This document shows positions 35,706 through 46,463 of a stretch of DNA of 64,000 nucleotides, piece by piece. The notes beneath the pieces are model-generated. The model did no database searches. It saw only the letters and a list, made by a program, of their open reading frames with translations, and was not told the DNA's origin. The translations under genes and the position numbers were made by a program. Source of the DNA: Bromus sterilis (Eukaryota; Streptophyta; Magnoliopsida; Poales; Poaceae); the NCBI GenBank assembly GCA_950022295.1, contig OX465596.1, positions 215,977,501 through 216,041,500 of the forward strand, read 5' to 3'. The first letter of the stretch is position 1; every line of letters starts with the position of its first letter.

Positions 35706-37895
35706 TGTAACACCCTGATAATCAGGCAACAGCAATTCAACAGTGATCCCCTTGTTCAATGTCTTTTCATCAGGATCACCCTCATTAAAAAAATTGCATT
35801 AGGACATAATTCCACTCCAAGTCCTTTTCAAAAGGCAGGTCGAGATAAAACCTTTGCAAATAATTGGACAAATTATTCTTGGCATTTTGAAATATGCCAA
35901 GTCAATATAAATAGTGAAACCCATAATGGTTGGATATTAAATTGCCCCTAGGAATAAAATAATGTGATAAATAAAACTCTGTCCAAAAATTGTGCAACCA
36001 ATTTTATTAAATGCATAATAATCAGTGGATCATGTCCATATGGTTGTGGAGATTTATTAAGCTTTAAAATAAATCAAACAATTCATAACAGTAGCAACAC
36101 AGTGGCATTTAATACCTTTTTAATAAAACAAAAATGCAAAAGATCTTATAAAAGTCCCAATCTTTTTGTGGCACTCTGGTATTGTGCAATGCTAATTTTG
36201 GAACAAGTTTTATGCTTTACAAAATTGCTAAAGTAGCTAACACAAATTAAAACAAAAGAAAAATAAAACAAAATAGAAAATGCCTATCTATTGCTCTGGG
36301 CGAGCCCACCCCCCCCCGGCCCATCTCCCCTTCCCCCACTAGCCCAGCCCACCAGGGGTTCTCCCTCCCTCCTCCCCTGTTCATGGCGGTCGTGGCGCTC
36401 ATCCCACGGCCGGCCGGTGTCGTGCCGCCGTGGAGGCTATCCAACGGTCGCCGTCGAGGTTAACCTCCCCTCGGACGCCCCTGCCCTCCTTCAACCCTAG
36501 CCCGCCTCCTGTTTCCCCGTTGCACCGCCGCTTTCTTTTTCCCGCGGCTCGTCCGAGCACCCGTGGCCAACGGCCGCCGGAGTCCGCGCCATCGTGTCTG
36601 GGGTACCCCTCGCCCCAGGCAGGCCATCGTCGCCATCATCCTCTCCATCGCAGGAATCGGGCCCGTCATCCCCGCCACGTGCACCGCGCCACCACCCCGA
36701 TTCGAGCTACTCCGGCGACTCCCCGGCCACCGCGACGCCCTCCATCGCGTCCAATGTGAGCCTCGCGTAGTTTTCCCCTGTCCCCTACTCCATTTACTCG
36801 TCGTAACGTCAACCTTGCCCCGTAGCCCCTCCCTGTCGACGCGCGCTCTAGCCTCGTTGTTCGCCATGGCTAGATCGCGCCCTGGCCGTGCTTTCCCTCG
36901 CGCTCGGTTGCGCCCCTTGCGTGCATTCCCCCACACTGGCCGCGCCGCCACCGTACCCGCGCGTGCCCACGGCTAGCGCACGCATGCGTCGTGCTCGCCT
37001 TCCAGCTCCCGGTCGAGGCCGCCTCCACCCCACTCCGGCAGGCCGCGCCCGCCTCCGGCGACCGCTGCTGCACCGCCGGCGGCCGTGCCTCCCCCGCCAC
37101 CCTCGCCGGAGCGGCACTGCCGCCGTGCCCCTGGCCGCCGGCGCGGGCTAACTCATGGCCAGTGGGCTAATCCCCCCCCCCCCCTTAAGCCACTGACCCC
37201 TGGGCCCGAGCCCCTTAATTAATTTGCTAATTAAAAGTTAAAATAAATTAACCCCTCTTAGACTGACTAGTGGGCCCCAGGCCATTATATTAAAAGTTAA
37301 CTGTGATGTTTAACTCTGTGACACTGACAGTTGGACCCCACTTGTTTAATTAAAATTAAAGTGAAATAGAAAATGTATTATGCCACTAACATGTGGGCCC
37401 TTACTGTAATAATTAATTTTATTAAAACAATTAAACTATCTCTGCCACTGACATGTGGGTCCCCCATGTCAGTTGTACTGTTGTGGATAATGTTTGAATT
37501 AAATATTAAAATAAAATCCAAAAAATGATTTAAATTGAATAAAACTTAGAAAATTAATATCTTTTAAACCATAAATAATATGAAAATATTTTATATATCA
37601 AAATTGCTCAGAAAAATGCGTAGAATATGAATACGCTATCTGTTTATCCACCACACCCCTATAACATACCGAACATCGAACCGTCCCCCTCCGGACCGTT
37701 TGTCCAATGATTTGTCCGGTATTGTTAAAGTATCCGGATGAATTTATTCTGAACACGAAAGTTGTTCAGAATAGTTCAACTAACCCGGATACCCCACGCA
37801 TATGTTTGTCGGATGTCCATGACACCTCCGACATGATCCCTTCCCCTCTGGATCATTTGTCCGATAATCGGTACCGATGAGTCAACCCCGGATAA
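35706..37895 (+). repeat. 3' LTR of E1, first part
   Basis: It aligns with 24065-25054 and 30626-31855. It contains a short extra block near 35945-35980 that is absent from the 5' LTR. It ends at CCCCGGATAAA, where D sequence takes over. Confidence 0.88.
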
Positions 37896-38282
37896 AATGA
37901 CTTATCCCCTTTTTAATAAAGTTGGAAAATATTTAGAATATTAATATAAAGTTTCGATTTTATGGATTTTATAATGCTAAGAGAGTTTTTATTTCATTAA
38001 AATAGTTTTTTTACCAAATCATTTTTTGGTGGAACAATTTTAAAATTTTCATTTGATTATTTAGAAATGATTTGTCAACTCTTTTGACCAAATAAAAATA
38101 TTTTTATTAATTTATTGGATTTTATTTGAGTTATGAAAGGTATTTTATATTTAAATAAAGTATTTGGAAAATGTTTTTTATTTTTATTTTCCTTTTTCGA
38201 AAATGTATTCATTAAATAATTTTCTTTAGATTATTTGAAGAATTTAGAATTTTACTTCATATTTTTCGGAGTTACGGTTGAT

Positions 38283-39455
38283 TTTATTTAATTGTTTGAA
38301 CTTTCGATTTTTAAAGAAAAAGAAAAATCCGTAGCCTGGCCTAGTGGTTTGTCTCCGCCCGCAAGCGCAATTAGAGCCCAACTCGGTTTGATTGTTTTTT
38401 TTTGTCTGGCTATATATACTTTTTGGTTTTCTATTTTTTTTTGGTTTTCTGAAAAACCCAGGCGGGACCCGTCCGTCAGCGCCGCCGCCACGTCGCCGAC
38501 CCCGCCGCCCTAACCGCCCGCCGCCGCCGGGCCGCACCTCCGCCGCCGGCCACTACTGCCGCCGCCGCGGCCATCTCGCCACCGCCCCGCGTCCGCCGGC
38601 CGCCGCCCCGGCGGGAGCCGCGCGTGCCGTGCGCCGCCGCCGCCATGGCCGGCCACCGCGCCGCCCGGGCCGGCCAGCCGAGCCGCGCCGCGCGCCCTCG
38701 GACGCCATCGGCCGCCACCTCCACCTCACCTCGCCGACCACCATCTCCCCTCGCCGGAGCCGCGCCAAGTTCGCCGGAAACGGAGTTCGCCGGAGTTGCT
38801 CCGGCCAGATCTGAGCGAGGGACCCGATTGCTTTTTTCCAAAAAAAGATATTCGCGGATCAGTCCACTTTATTTAATTGTTTGAAGTTTCGATTTTTAAA
38901 GAAAAAGAAAAATCCGTAGCCCGACCCAGTGGTTTGTCTCCGCCCGCAAGCGCAATTAGAGCCCAACTCGGTTTGATTGTTTTTTTTTCTGGCTCTATAT
39001 ACTTTTCGGTTTCCTATTTTGTTTTTTGGTTTTCTGAAAAACCCTAGCGGGACCCGTCCGTCAGCGTCGCCGCCACGTCGCCGACCCCGCCGCCGTAACC
39101 GCCCGCCCCCGCCGGCCACTACCGCCGCTGCCGCGGCCATCTCGCCGCCGCCCCGCGCCGCCGCCCCGGTCGGAACCGCGTGTGCCGTGCGCCGCCGCCG
39201 CCATGGCCGGCCACCGCGCCGCCCGCCGCCCGCACGCGTCGGCCGCCGCTCGCCGCCCGAGCCGGCCAGCCGAGCCGTGCCGCGCGCCCCCCGACGCCAC
39301 CGGCCGCCACCTCCACCTCACCTCTCCGGCCACCATCTCCCCTCGCCGGAGCCGCGCCAAGTTCGCCGGAAACGGAGTTCGCCGGAGTTGCTCCGGCCAG
39401 ATCTGAGCGAGGGACCCGATTTATTTTTTCCAAAAAGATATTCGTGGATCAGTCC
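38283..39455 (+). repeat. 585-bp tandem duplication of the D promoter and leader
   Basis: Unit 1 is 38283-38867 and unit 2 is 38868-39455. Each starts TTTATTTAATTGTTTGAA and ends GGATCAGTCC. Each contains the TATA-type box and the GC-rich leader. The 3' LTR has one unit (53043-53525). The units differ at several sites (for example CTGGCCTAG versus CCGACCCAG). Confidence 0.92.
38411..38419 (+). promoter_or_regulatory. TATA box of D, unit 1
   Basis: TATATATAC in GGCTATATATACTTTTTGG. The duplicated unit has a weaker TATATAC at 38996-39002. The 3' LTR has TATATATAC at 53169-53177. Confidence 0.6.
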
Positions 39456-41456
39456 TTTTGGCAGAAAAACCCCCTAACCTCACGACTGCAATATCTTCTA
39501 CACCGTAAGTCGGATTATGGTGATTCTTTTTCCTACACGCTCATATTGCTCTGTACTGTAGCAGGGAATGAATTTTTGCACACTTTCAACACTTTTGAAT
39601 TTGAATTTATTTCAAATGCTAATTCAAATCCCGGAGGTCATATTAAACCGTTGATCCAAATCGAGTGATTATTTTTGCGTTGGATCACTTGTTCCATGTA
39701 CCTTCTGTTTATATCATGTTTACACAAAAATTCACAAGTTTCTTGATATGTTTAAATTCAAATTCAATTCAATTTTTGCACTTGCTATGATCTGTGTTGT
39801 AGTGTTCCGTTTCACGCGATTCTTTTTGCATATCGGATCACTTGAGACATGTTATTGGTATGATTCATACACTTTTCATGTGGGCATGATATTCACCTTG
39901 AATTCATAAATGTCCATGATCACAATTCTTTACCGATAATCCATTATCTGTTCTCTCGAGTTCACCTTCCACCGTTCACCTTCGAGCACAGCGACACCTC
40001 TGCATTTCAAACTTTTTTGTTTTGTTGCTAAAACCTTTGTTATTGTTTTCTTGATCTTTTGTTTGTGTTGCTGGTGTGATTGCTTATTGAGTTCCTTCGT
40101 TGCGATAGATTCTCGGAGTGTGACGAATAGAGTTGACTGGAACGTGAGAGCGAAGATCTTCATCGAATGTATAAGGCAAGTGATACTTTGATCATACTCA
40201 CACCCATATTTTCTATATGCATTATGTTAAGTATATCACCCTATTGCATGATAGGTAGTTTACTTTACTGTTGTTGCAAAACTAGTTAGGATAGCCACAT
40301 GACTTGACTTGTATTAGTAGATCAACCTAGCCGTGTTGCTACTTTATTGCTATGCTTTGTAGACGTGGTTTGGGTTGTGAGAACTCATGGAGTGCATGTG
40401 ATCTATTTTAATAAATTGTGTAGCAACTTTATAATAAATAGAAATCACTTCTGGACGGGCGGGTTGCATCCCGGTAGTTGTGCCTTGTCTAAGGACAGTG
40501 CCGGGGTTAAATGCACCCAATGGTTGTTTTGGTGGTGAACCTGGTGCGACATGGTGTCTACCATCTCTACGAAGTGGGCGCCGTCCAGGCTCAAAAAGAT
40601 CAGACATGCAATATTACTAGTAGCTTCCGTGTACAGCCACTGGCTATATGGGCTCTGGCTTAGCACGAGTACGTTGTGGGGAACCTGTCCCTGGTAGCTA
40701 GGTTATATAGATGTGTGTTAGGTGTACCGGCTACCAAAGGGTGGAGGCAACCTCTTCAGAAAGTCTTTGTCTCAATCTTCGGGATGAGTCCAGTGGGGAA
40801 CCTGTACAACCTCTGCAGAGCGTATAAACTGATCATGATTAGCCGTGTCCACGGTTACAGACGAACTTTGAGCAACTAGTCAGTACTGTTGTTGAATGCT
40901 CTTGACAGATGAACACTTAATAATAATTTTGGTGGGAAAGAGTAGCATGGGTTGCTGTGTGTTTCAGGTAGAATTCAACTTAAAATTTTGACTTTTAGTT
41001 CAGGATAAAACTGGCTTTCGGAAAAACAAAACCATAAACCTTTCCTTTGACTTATCCTTGCATGTAGTGATAGGTCTGTTATATATATTTTTTTCGTGTC
41101 ACTTGCCGTACAAATCAGATGTACTGACCCGTTGTCGGGTTGTAACCTTCGGTGTTGCAGGATTTTATACGACGAGTAAGTGGTACGATGTAGGGTTATG
41201 ATGTATATACTCAACTATGCCGGTGGAGTTGATGGAAGCCACGAAGCTTATATTGTTTTCCGCTGTATTTCATTTGTAAGCTAGCCTCGAGCTATGCAGG
41301 TATGCTTTGTTGTAATACTGGATCTTCGATGTAATATTTATGACATGTGTTTTATTCTTGGTATTACATCATGTACTGTGTGTGCTAGCTATTGATCCAG
41401 GGACTAGCACAGAATGCATAGAGACTCCGGTTTGTGATGAACCAGGTCGTTACAGA

Positions 41457-41469
41457 TGGTATCAGAGCC
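41457..41469 (+). promoter_or_regulatory. PBS of D (initiator tRNA-Met type)
   Basis: TGGTATCAGAGCC, 2 nt after the LTR end at 41454. Confidence 0.9.
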
Positions 41470-42064
41470 CATGTTGACTGTAGGTCGTGACCCTAGGAAA
41501 TGGATAGAAAAAGCCATAGGAACAAAATATTTTATCACTCTTTGATTACTTACTCTCTCCACTAGTAATTCTCATCTATTATTCATCTTCTAAAACCCCT
41601 CATCTTGTTTTACTGTAAATACCCCTCTGAGTTGCTTACCCCTGAAGACAAGACAATTATGAAGTACATCACTAACCTCGTGGATCAATTGAAGTGATGA
41701 CCACAAGAACTAGAAGGAGTAACTTATGGTGATAAATAAGTTTCGACACTACGAGAGGAATCTTTAAGATCAGCTTAGCTGAGAAGGATGAAGTTTAGAA
41801 TCAGACCACCACCTTTTAGGTGAAGTTAGATGAACGAATTTCGCGTAGTATGATGAGATCGTATGCCTTGCACATATGACCTTACTCTAGGTGTTGTTTG
41901 CATGTTTTGACTTTTGTGACTGTATTGTTTGTGGTTATGTGTGGCCGTTAAACGTAGGTGTTTTGACTCTTTCTTGTTTGAGTGCATATGTTTGGTGTTA
42001 TCTTTAGTTGTTGTCTTGTCGGTGATATAGTTTTGCCCTAACCGTTGTCGTATGGGTTTAATAG

Positions 42065-42190
42065 ATGGAGTATGGAGTAGGACTCGCCTTTTGTGGGGCG
42101 ATGTCGAGATTGAAGGTGGAGCAATGGATTCGTAGTATGGAGGAGCACATGAAGATAAACAAGGTTGGAAGTGAGGACACGGTCCCCTAT
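42065..42190 (+). pseudogene. gag: Gag fragment of D, left of insertion B
   Basis: An open stretch on the plus strand ending at the B insertion. It contains a VEQWIRSMEEHMKINKV sequence, which resembles the start of the plant retrotransposon Gag (capsid) domain, where a W..S.E..... helix opens the fold. The frame continues beyond B at 50253 with an EEAATWWRM-like stretch broken by a TAG. Upstream (41470-42064) no clear frame is seen. Confidence 0.6.
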
Positions 42191-42658
42191 TGTAACAGCC
42201 CAGTTTTTGCAAAAATCAAAAATTTTGTTTTCGGTGTGAATTGTTTGCTTGTCTGATTTGTTTGCGGTGTTTGCATTCCCGATTTATCGATCGGCGATTA
42301 TTTTTCCCCCTCTTATCTCATATCGTACGGAGACCGACCCTTGCCACCCTGACACTCGACCTTTGCGACACCGGGTTTCGCCCGATCAGCGTCGCGAAAA
42401 CCGCACGAGACCAGCCGCAGCCAACGGAATGAAAAACCCCGTTTAATAATTAAACGGGATATTTTTATAGCGCGCCGGAAAGTGTTTTCGGAAACGGTTC
42501 CAGCGCGAGGTGAACGCCTCTGGCTCGACGCACCGATCGCGCAGTTCGAAGGTTTACCCGAATCGGAGGTACTGCGGACCCCCGGCGGTCAGAACGTGAG
42601 CACCGTGCGCGCGAGGTAAAAACCGGAGATGTTTTTGCAAACTGCCAGCCGCCCATGC

Positions 42659-42667
42659 TATATAAAG
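42659..42667 (+). promoter_or_regulatory. TATA box of B 5' LTR
   Basis: TATATAAAG in CATGCTATATAAAGACCACC, 468 bp from the LTR start. It is the same in the 3' LTR at 46931-46939 and similar in J (TATATAAGG, 62771-62779). It is missing in solo LTR A. Confidence 0.7.
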
Positions 42668-42784
42668 ACCACCACACTCCCACCCACCTAGGGTTTCCCT
42701 AGGCAGCCACCAGCCCTAGATCTGGCCCCAAATACCCCAATTTTCGCAGCCACCTCCCTCCAAAATACCAGTTTTTGCCCCAAG

Positions 42785-43335
42785 GCCCCTCACAGCCCCG
42801 AAACCCTAGATCTGAAGTGCTTTGGGCCGTCGGATCTGAAGCTGGACGCCCCAGATGGTGCCACGTGGCTCCCAAAGCCTCCCCCGCAGCACAGCCACGC
42901 CCCGGGCCGCGCCCCTGCCAGGCCGCCGCGCCACCCCTTCTCCTCTCTCTCCCTTTCCTCCTAGCCGCCTCCCTCTCACCTCTTCTTCTTCCCCCGCAGG
43001 TCCACCGCGCCATGCAGCTCGAGCCGAGCTCGGCCTCGCGTCGGGCCGCCCTTGGAGCGCGCTGCCCGGAGCTCCTCCGGCCGGATCCGGCGAGCAGCCG
43101 GCTAGATCCGCTGCCCCGCGCCTGCCGCGGCCTCCCGCGCCCCCTCATCGCGCCGCCCGTCGCCGACAGGGCGCGCCACCAGCCGCCGTTGCCGCTGCTC
43201 GACTCGGCTCGGGGACGAGGCTGCTCGCCCAGGTGGGCCGGCGAGCCCACTGCCCAAGCCAGGAGGGCCCAGCCGCGCAGCCCAGGCCGGCCAGCCCAGG
43301 CAGCCCCCTCCAGTGGGCCGTGGCCCATAGGGTGA
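42785..43335 (+). other. GC-rich, exon-like leader block in B LTR
   Basis: A 550-bp block of very high GC, open in two plus frames and one minus frame. It includes a splice-acceptor-like tract (TCTTCTTCTTCCCCCGCAG, ending 42999) and a donor-like site (CATAGGGTGAGC, GT at 43332). The 3' LTR copy runs to the donor-like GT at 47715. Solo LTR A ends the block at CCAAGTGAGG (8135). J lacks the block. The long frames (for example 186 codons) are compositional and share no known domain. It could be a captured gene piece or a structured leader. Confidence 0.5.
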
Positions 43336-45867
43336 GCGCCCCCAGCTCTTTTTCTTTATTTTTTTTCCTGCGCTGCTAGTTGGGCCGGCCCAGTAGTTTC
43401 GTCCTGTCAACTGTTTTTTTTTCTGTTTATTTATTTATTTAGGCAGTTTGTATTAGGATTTTGCGGTGCCCGTAACTTTTTATCCGTAGCTCCGATTGCG
43501 ACGCGTAAAATATGAAACTTGCTAAGAATTGTGTCTATTTTAATAATTTGTTGCTTGTTGCCATGTTTGACTTTGTTTACTTGTTGTTTATCTGCTAATT
43601 ACACTGCTTGCCACTGTAAACTGTAACTGCTATAATTTTTCATCCGTTGCTCGGATTAAAATGTTCTTTATATGTAACTTGACTAGAATAGCATGTAGGT
43701 TGTGTTTTTGATGTTCTTGCTTGCTAATAAAAATAATAAAATATTGTTTAGGGCAAAACAGTACCAAATTCCATTTTTATCGTGGGGTCCACAATAGTTT
43801 GCATGTCTAGGATTTCACCCCCACTTAAATTGTCTAGCATAGATAGTTTATTTATGCTTCACCTCTTTCCATGTTTGTGTGCTATGCCATGCTTGCTTGA
43901 GTTGCCATGTTAATAACCGTTGTTTGGTCACCTGTAGCTAAACAACTTGAACCACCATAAATGTACGGTATTCGTCGTGTGTGACGAGTACTCCAATTAA
44001 ATCGTTAGCAACCGCTCTCGACGGTAGGTGCGATGTCTCGTGTTACTTCTTGTTGATGCTTGTTCTTGTATTTCTCCGTAGTATAGTGGTGCACCGTTGA
44101 TTGCTTTCTAGTGTTTATCGTCTTGTGTGCTTCCGCGGGTACCTCTCGGAGACGATGCGAGCTTGCGATCAACTACACCTTCGGAACCCGACTTTTCAAC
44201 AGGAAAGGACTATACATTACTTATGATCCATTCTATTTCAACCAGCGGTTTGCATGCTAGTCTAGGTTAGGTTCGATGTTTGATCCTACCACATGTTTAC
44301 AGCCTCTTTTAAACCGATACAACCATGTCCCCTCCCAGCAAACCTTGTACTGCTATGTTACTTTTGCTCGTTGCTCAGCCCCTGCTTAGTATGCATGCTT
44401 AGGATGCTACGATGTTACCCTGTTACTCTTTGGGTTGGGATATCACCTGATTATTATATTGTTGCTGATGATATGATTATTATAATGTTGACTATATTCG
44501 ACGAAGGATGGAAGGTCTAGGCTGTCCCGCCCCGACGCTTTGTTCCATTCGAGTCACCTAGGATCCGAGTTCCGGGTATTGGTTTTAAGACAGAGCGTGC
44601 CTAACCGCGTGTGGGATTTTATGGGGTCCCCTTTTCTTACCTATCTAGCTTCAAACATTTCTAGAGGTGGCCCAAGCTGATTTACCATTTGAAAACATGC
44701 ATATATATCTTGTCGGGTCGCTCCTAGCAGATATCTTTTAAAACAACTTGGGCCAGCGGAGACATGGTTTCTTTGTTGGTCCACCTTTGGCCGGCGAGGG
44801 CCCGAGACCTCATATGAGGCGTCCCGGTAACCCAAACCCGGTTGCGACGGAAGAGTCCGATCCGAGAGCGTGGCCAGCTTTTGGATTGGGTGTCGACTCC
44901 CCGGGGCCACCCGGATTTGTTCGTTGTTAGCTAGAGGGACCTGTCGTTTCGGATCTCTTGGAACTAAATCATAAAATGGTTGCCTGTGATGGGTAGCAAC
45001 TGAGAGTGATGGACGTGCGTGCGGAGCCTTGTAATGGGCAGTTGGTACACCCCTGCAGGGTTAAATCTTTTCGAGAAGCCGTGTCCACGGTTATGGACGA
45101 CTTGAGACCTACTCCTTGTTCATAGACAACAACAACTGAGATAATCTTAATATAACTTGATCAACGTGTGTGTGCCTTGACTGCTTCTTCTTCGTCGGGA
45201 TGCGAAGAGGAGGACAAGGATAGGATAGGTGTTATGTTTGCGTATGTAGGTGGATAGCAAGACTTGTTGGAGGCGATTCCTCATCGAATGCTTGGATTCT
45301 TATCTTACTCTCTAGATCGTTAGCCACTTCATAAATGCTAGTGCGGCAGCAACCTCACCACTTACCCCTTCCTTACCGTAAACTACTAGTTGTCCTAGAA
45401 TGACGAGTGATGAAGTCCTTGCTGGGTCAGATGACCACTACAGTTGGATGCTGAGTACCTCTGTACTCATGATACTACCTCCAAACTCTTTTCAGGGTTC
45501 TTGATCGACAACAGGTATGGTGATCAACGTTTCACGCGGAGACTCAACGACGACTAGTTAGGCGGATCCCGGCGTAGGGCCTGGACCCGTGTGGTTATGG
45601 GATCGATGCTTTTCTCTTTGCCACTAGGCATTTGTTTGTAGTCTGTACTCAGACATGTATCTTCCGCTGTTGTATTGTATTAAGGCAGTTGTATGCCGAT
45701 TGTATGAGATGTTGTATCCTTGTATCTGTAATGTTGTGATATCATGTTGGAAATCCGGGGCATATGGCTTTGTCATATGTCGCGGTGGGACCGATATGTG
45801 CTTCATCCCCGGATCTGGGTGGAAACACCTAGATCTGGAACAGTACCGCATATCGGGCCTTACAACT

Positions 45868-45880
45868 TGGTATCAGAGCC
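45868..45880 (+). promoter_or_regulatory. PBS of B (initiator tRNA-Met type)
   Basis: TGGTATCAGAGCC, 3 nt after the LTR. Confidence 0.92.
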
Positions 45881-46425
45881 TTACCGACCATAGGATCCCC
45901 TCTCTGGTCGAAGTCGAGTCTAGACAAAAACTATTTTGTAGCTACTAAGCTAGTTATCGGAGAGTAGGATCTTTTTACTCCTTACCCTTGCTCTGATCAG
46001 GACAAGTGCCGTAAGTGTTTTATTCTTGACTTATCCCCTTTCAAACTTTAGGATCTCGAGTGTGTGGAGTATCGGAACCGTTACAATGCCTTGCTTGCAG
46101 CGTATTGTCTCGATTCCGAGCTCAGGTGGGAATTCCTGTAGCACCTTTAGCTTCTCCGGTTTCGGATATCATCTGGGTCATCCATTGTAATCCTTCCTTT
46201 TGCCAGGTGTTTCTACGACTTGCGTCGAAAATCTCTATCCCTTGATCTGGTTTTCACGATCGTTCTTCCTCTTTCCACTGATGGTTTCGTTTTCCGACGT
46301 AACCATCTCTCTGCGGAAATTTATCTCGACCGAAGTTCGGCGTCGACATGGAGCAGAGTCCCTTGTTGGTGGTGTTGAAGATCGTCATCTCTCTTTTCTC
46401 TCCCCCCTCTCCCCCGGATCGTCCT
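45881..46425 (+). other. Minimal interior of B
   Basis: About 545 bp between PBS and terminal hairpin, with no open frame of substance. Directly after the PBS it reads like the E interiors (GACCATAGGATCCCCTCTCTGGTCGAAGTCGAGTCTAGAC against TCCTTGGTCGAAGTCGAGTCTAGTC in E1), so a short post-PBS block is shared between the two families. Confidence 0.75.
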
Positions 46426-46463
46426 GGATCTCGGGACGAGATCCCTTGTTGGTGGTGTTGTAT
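46426..46463 (+). promoter_or_regulatory. Terminal hairpin and PPT region of B
   Basis: GGATCTCG-GGA-CGAGATCC (46426-46444), a perfect 8-bp stem, then 19 nt (including TTGGTGGTGTTG, a weak PPT) before the 3' LTR. Confidence 0.8.

Larger units (their letters stand above)
37896..41454 (+). repeat. 5' LTR of D (truncated, internally duplicated)
   Basis: It matches 52566-55527, except that 38283-38867 is repeated at 38868-39455. It contains GCCGTGTCCACGG at 40842-40854. Confidence 0.9.
42191..45864 (+). repeat. 5' LTR of B
   Basis: 3674 bp. TATA box at 42659-42667, a GC-rich leader to about 43335, then a T-rich, AT-richer 2.5 kb. GCCGTGTCCACGG lies at 45078-45090. Confidence 0.95.

Noticed and set aside
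36460..37151. Arg-rich frames around the GC-rich part of the E1 3' LTR (also 30580-31146)
   Set aside because: Compositional artefacts shared by both LTRs, on both strands.
38392..39477. Open frames of 120-166 codons in D LTR
   Set aside because: Same reason: GC-rich leader, overlapping frames on both strands, duplicated with the LTR.
42775..43379. Long open frames of 174-209 codons in the GC-rich LTR block, repeated at 47047-47762
   Set aside because: Several frames on both strands are open at once, composition is Pro/Ala/Arg-rich and no domain is seen. This is what very high GC content gives by chance.
45868..45880. Possible tRNA genes at the TGGTATCAGAG and GGCGCCA sites
   Set aside because: Only the complement of a tRNA 3' end is present and it lies directly inside an LTR, so these are primer-binding sites.
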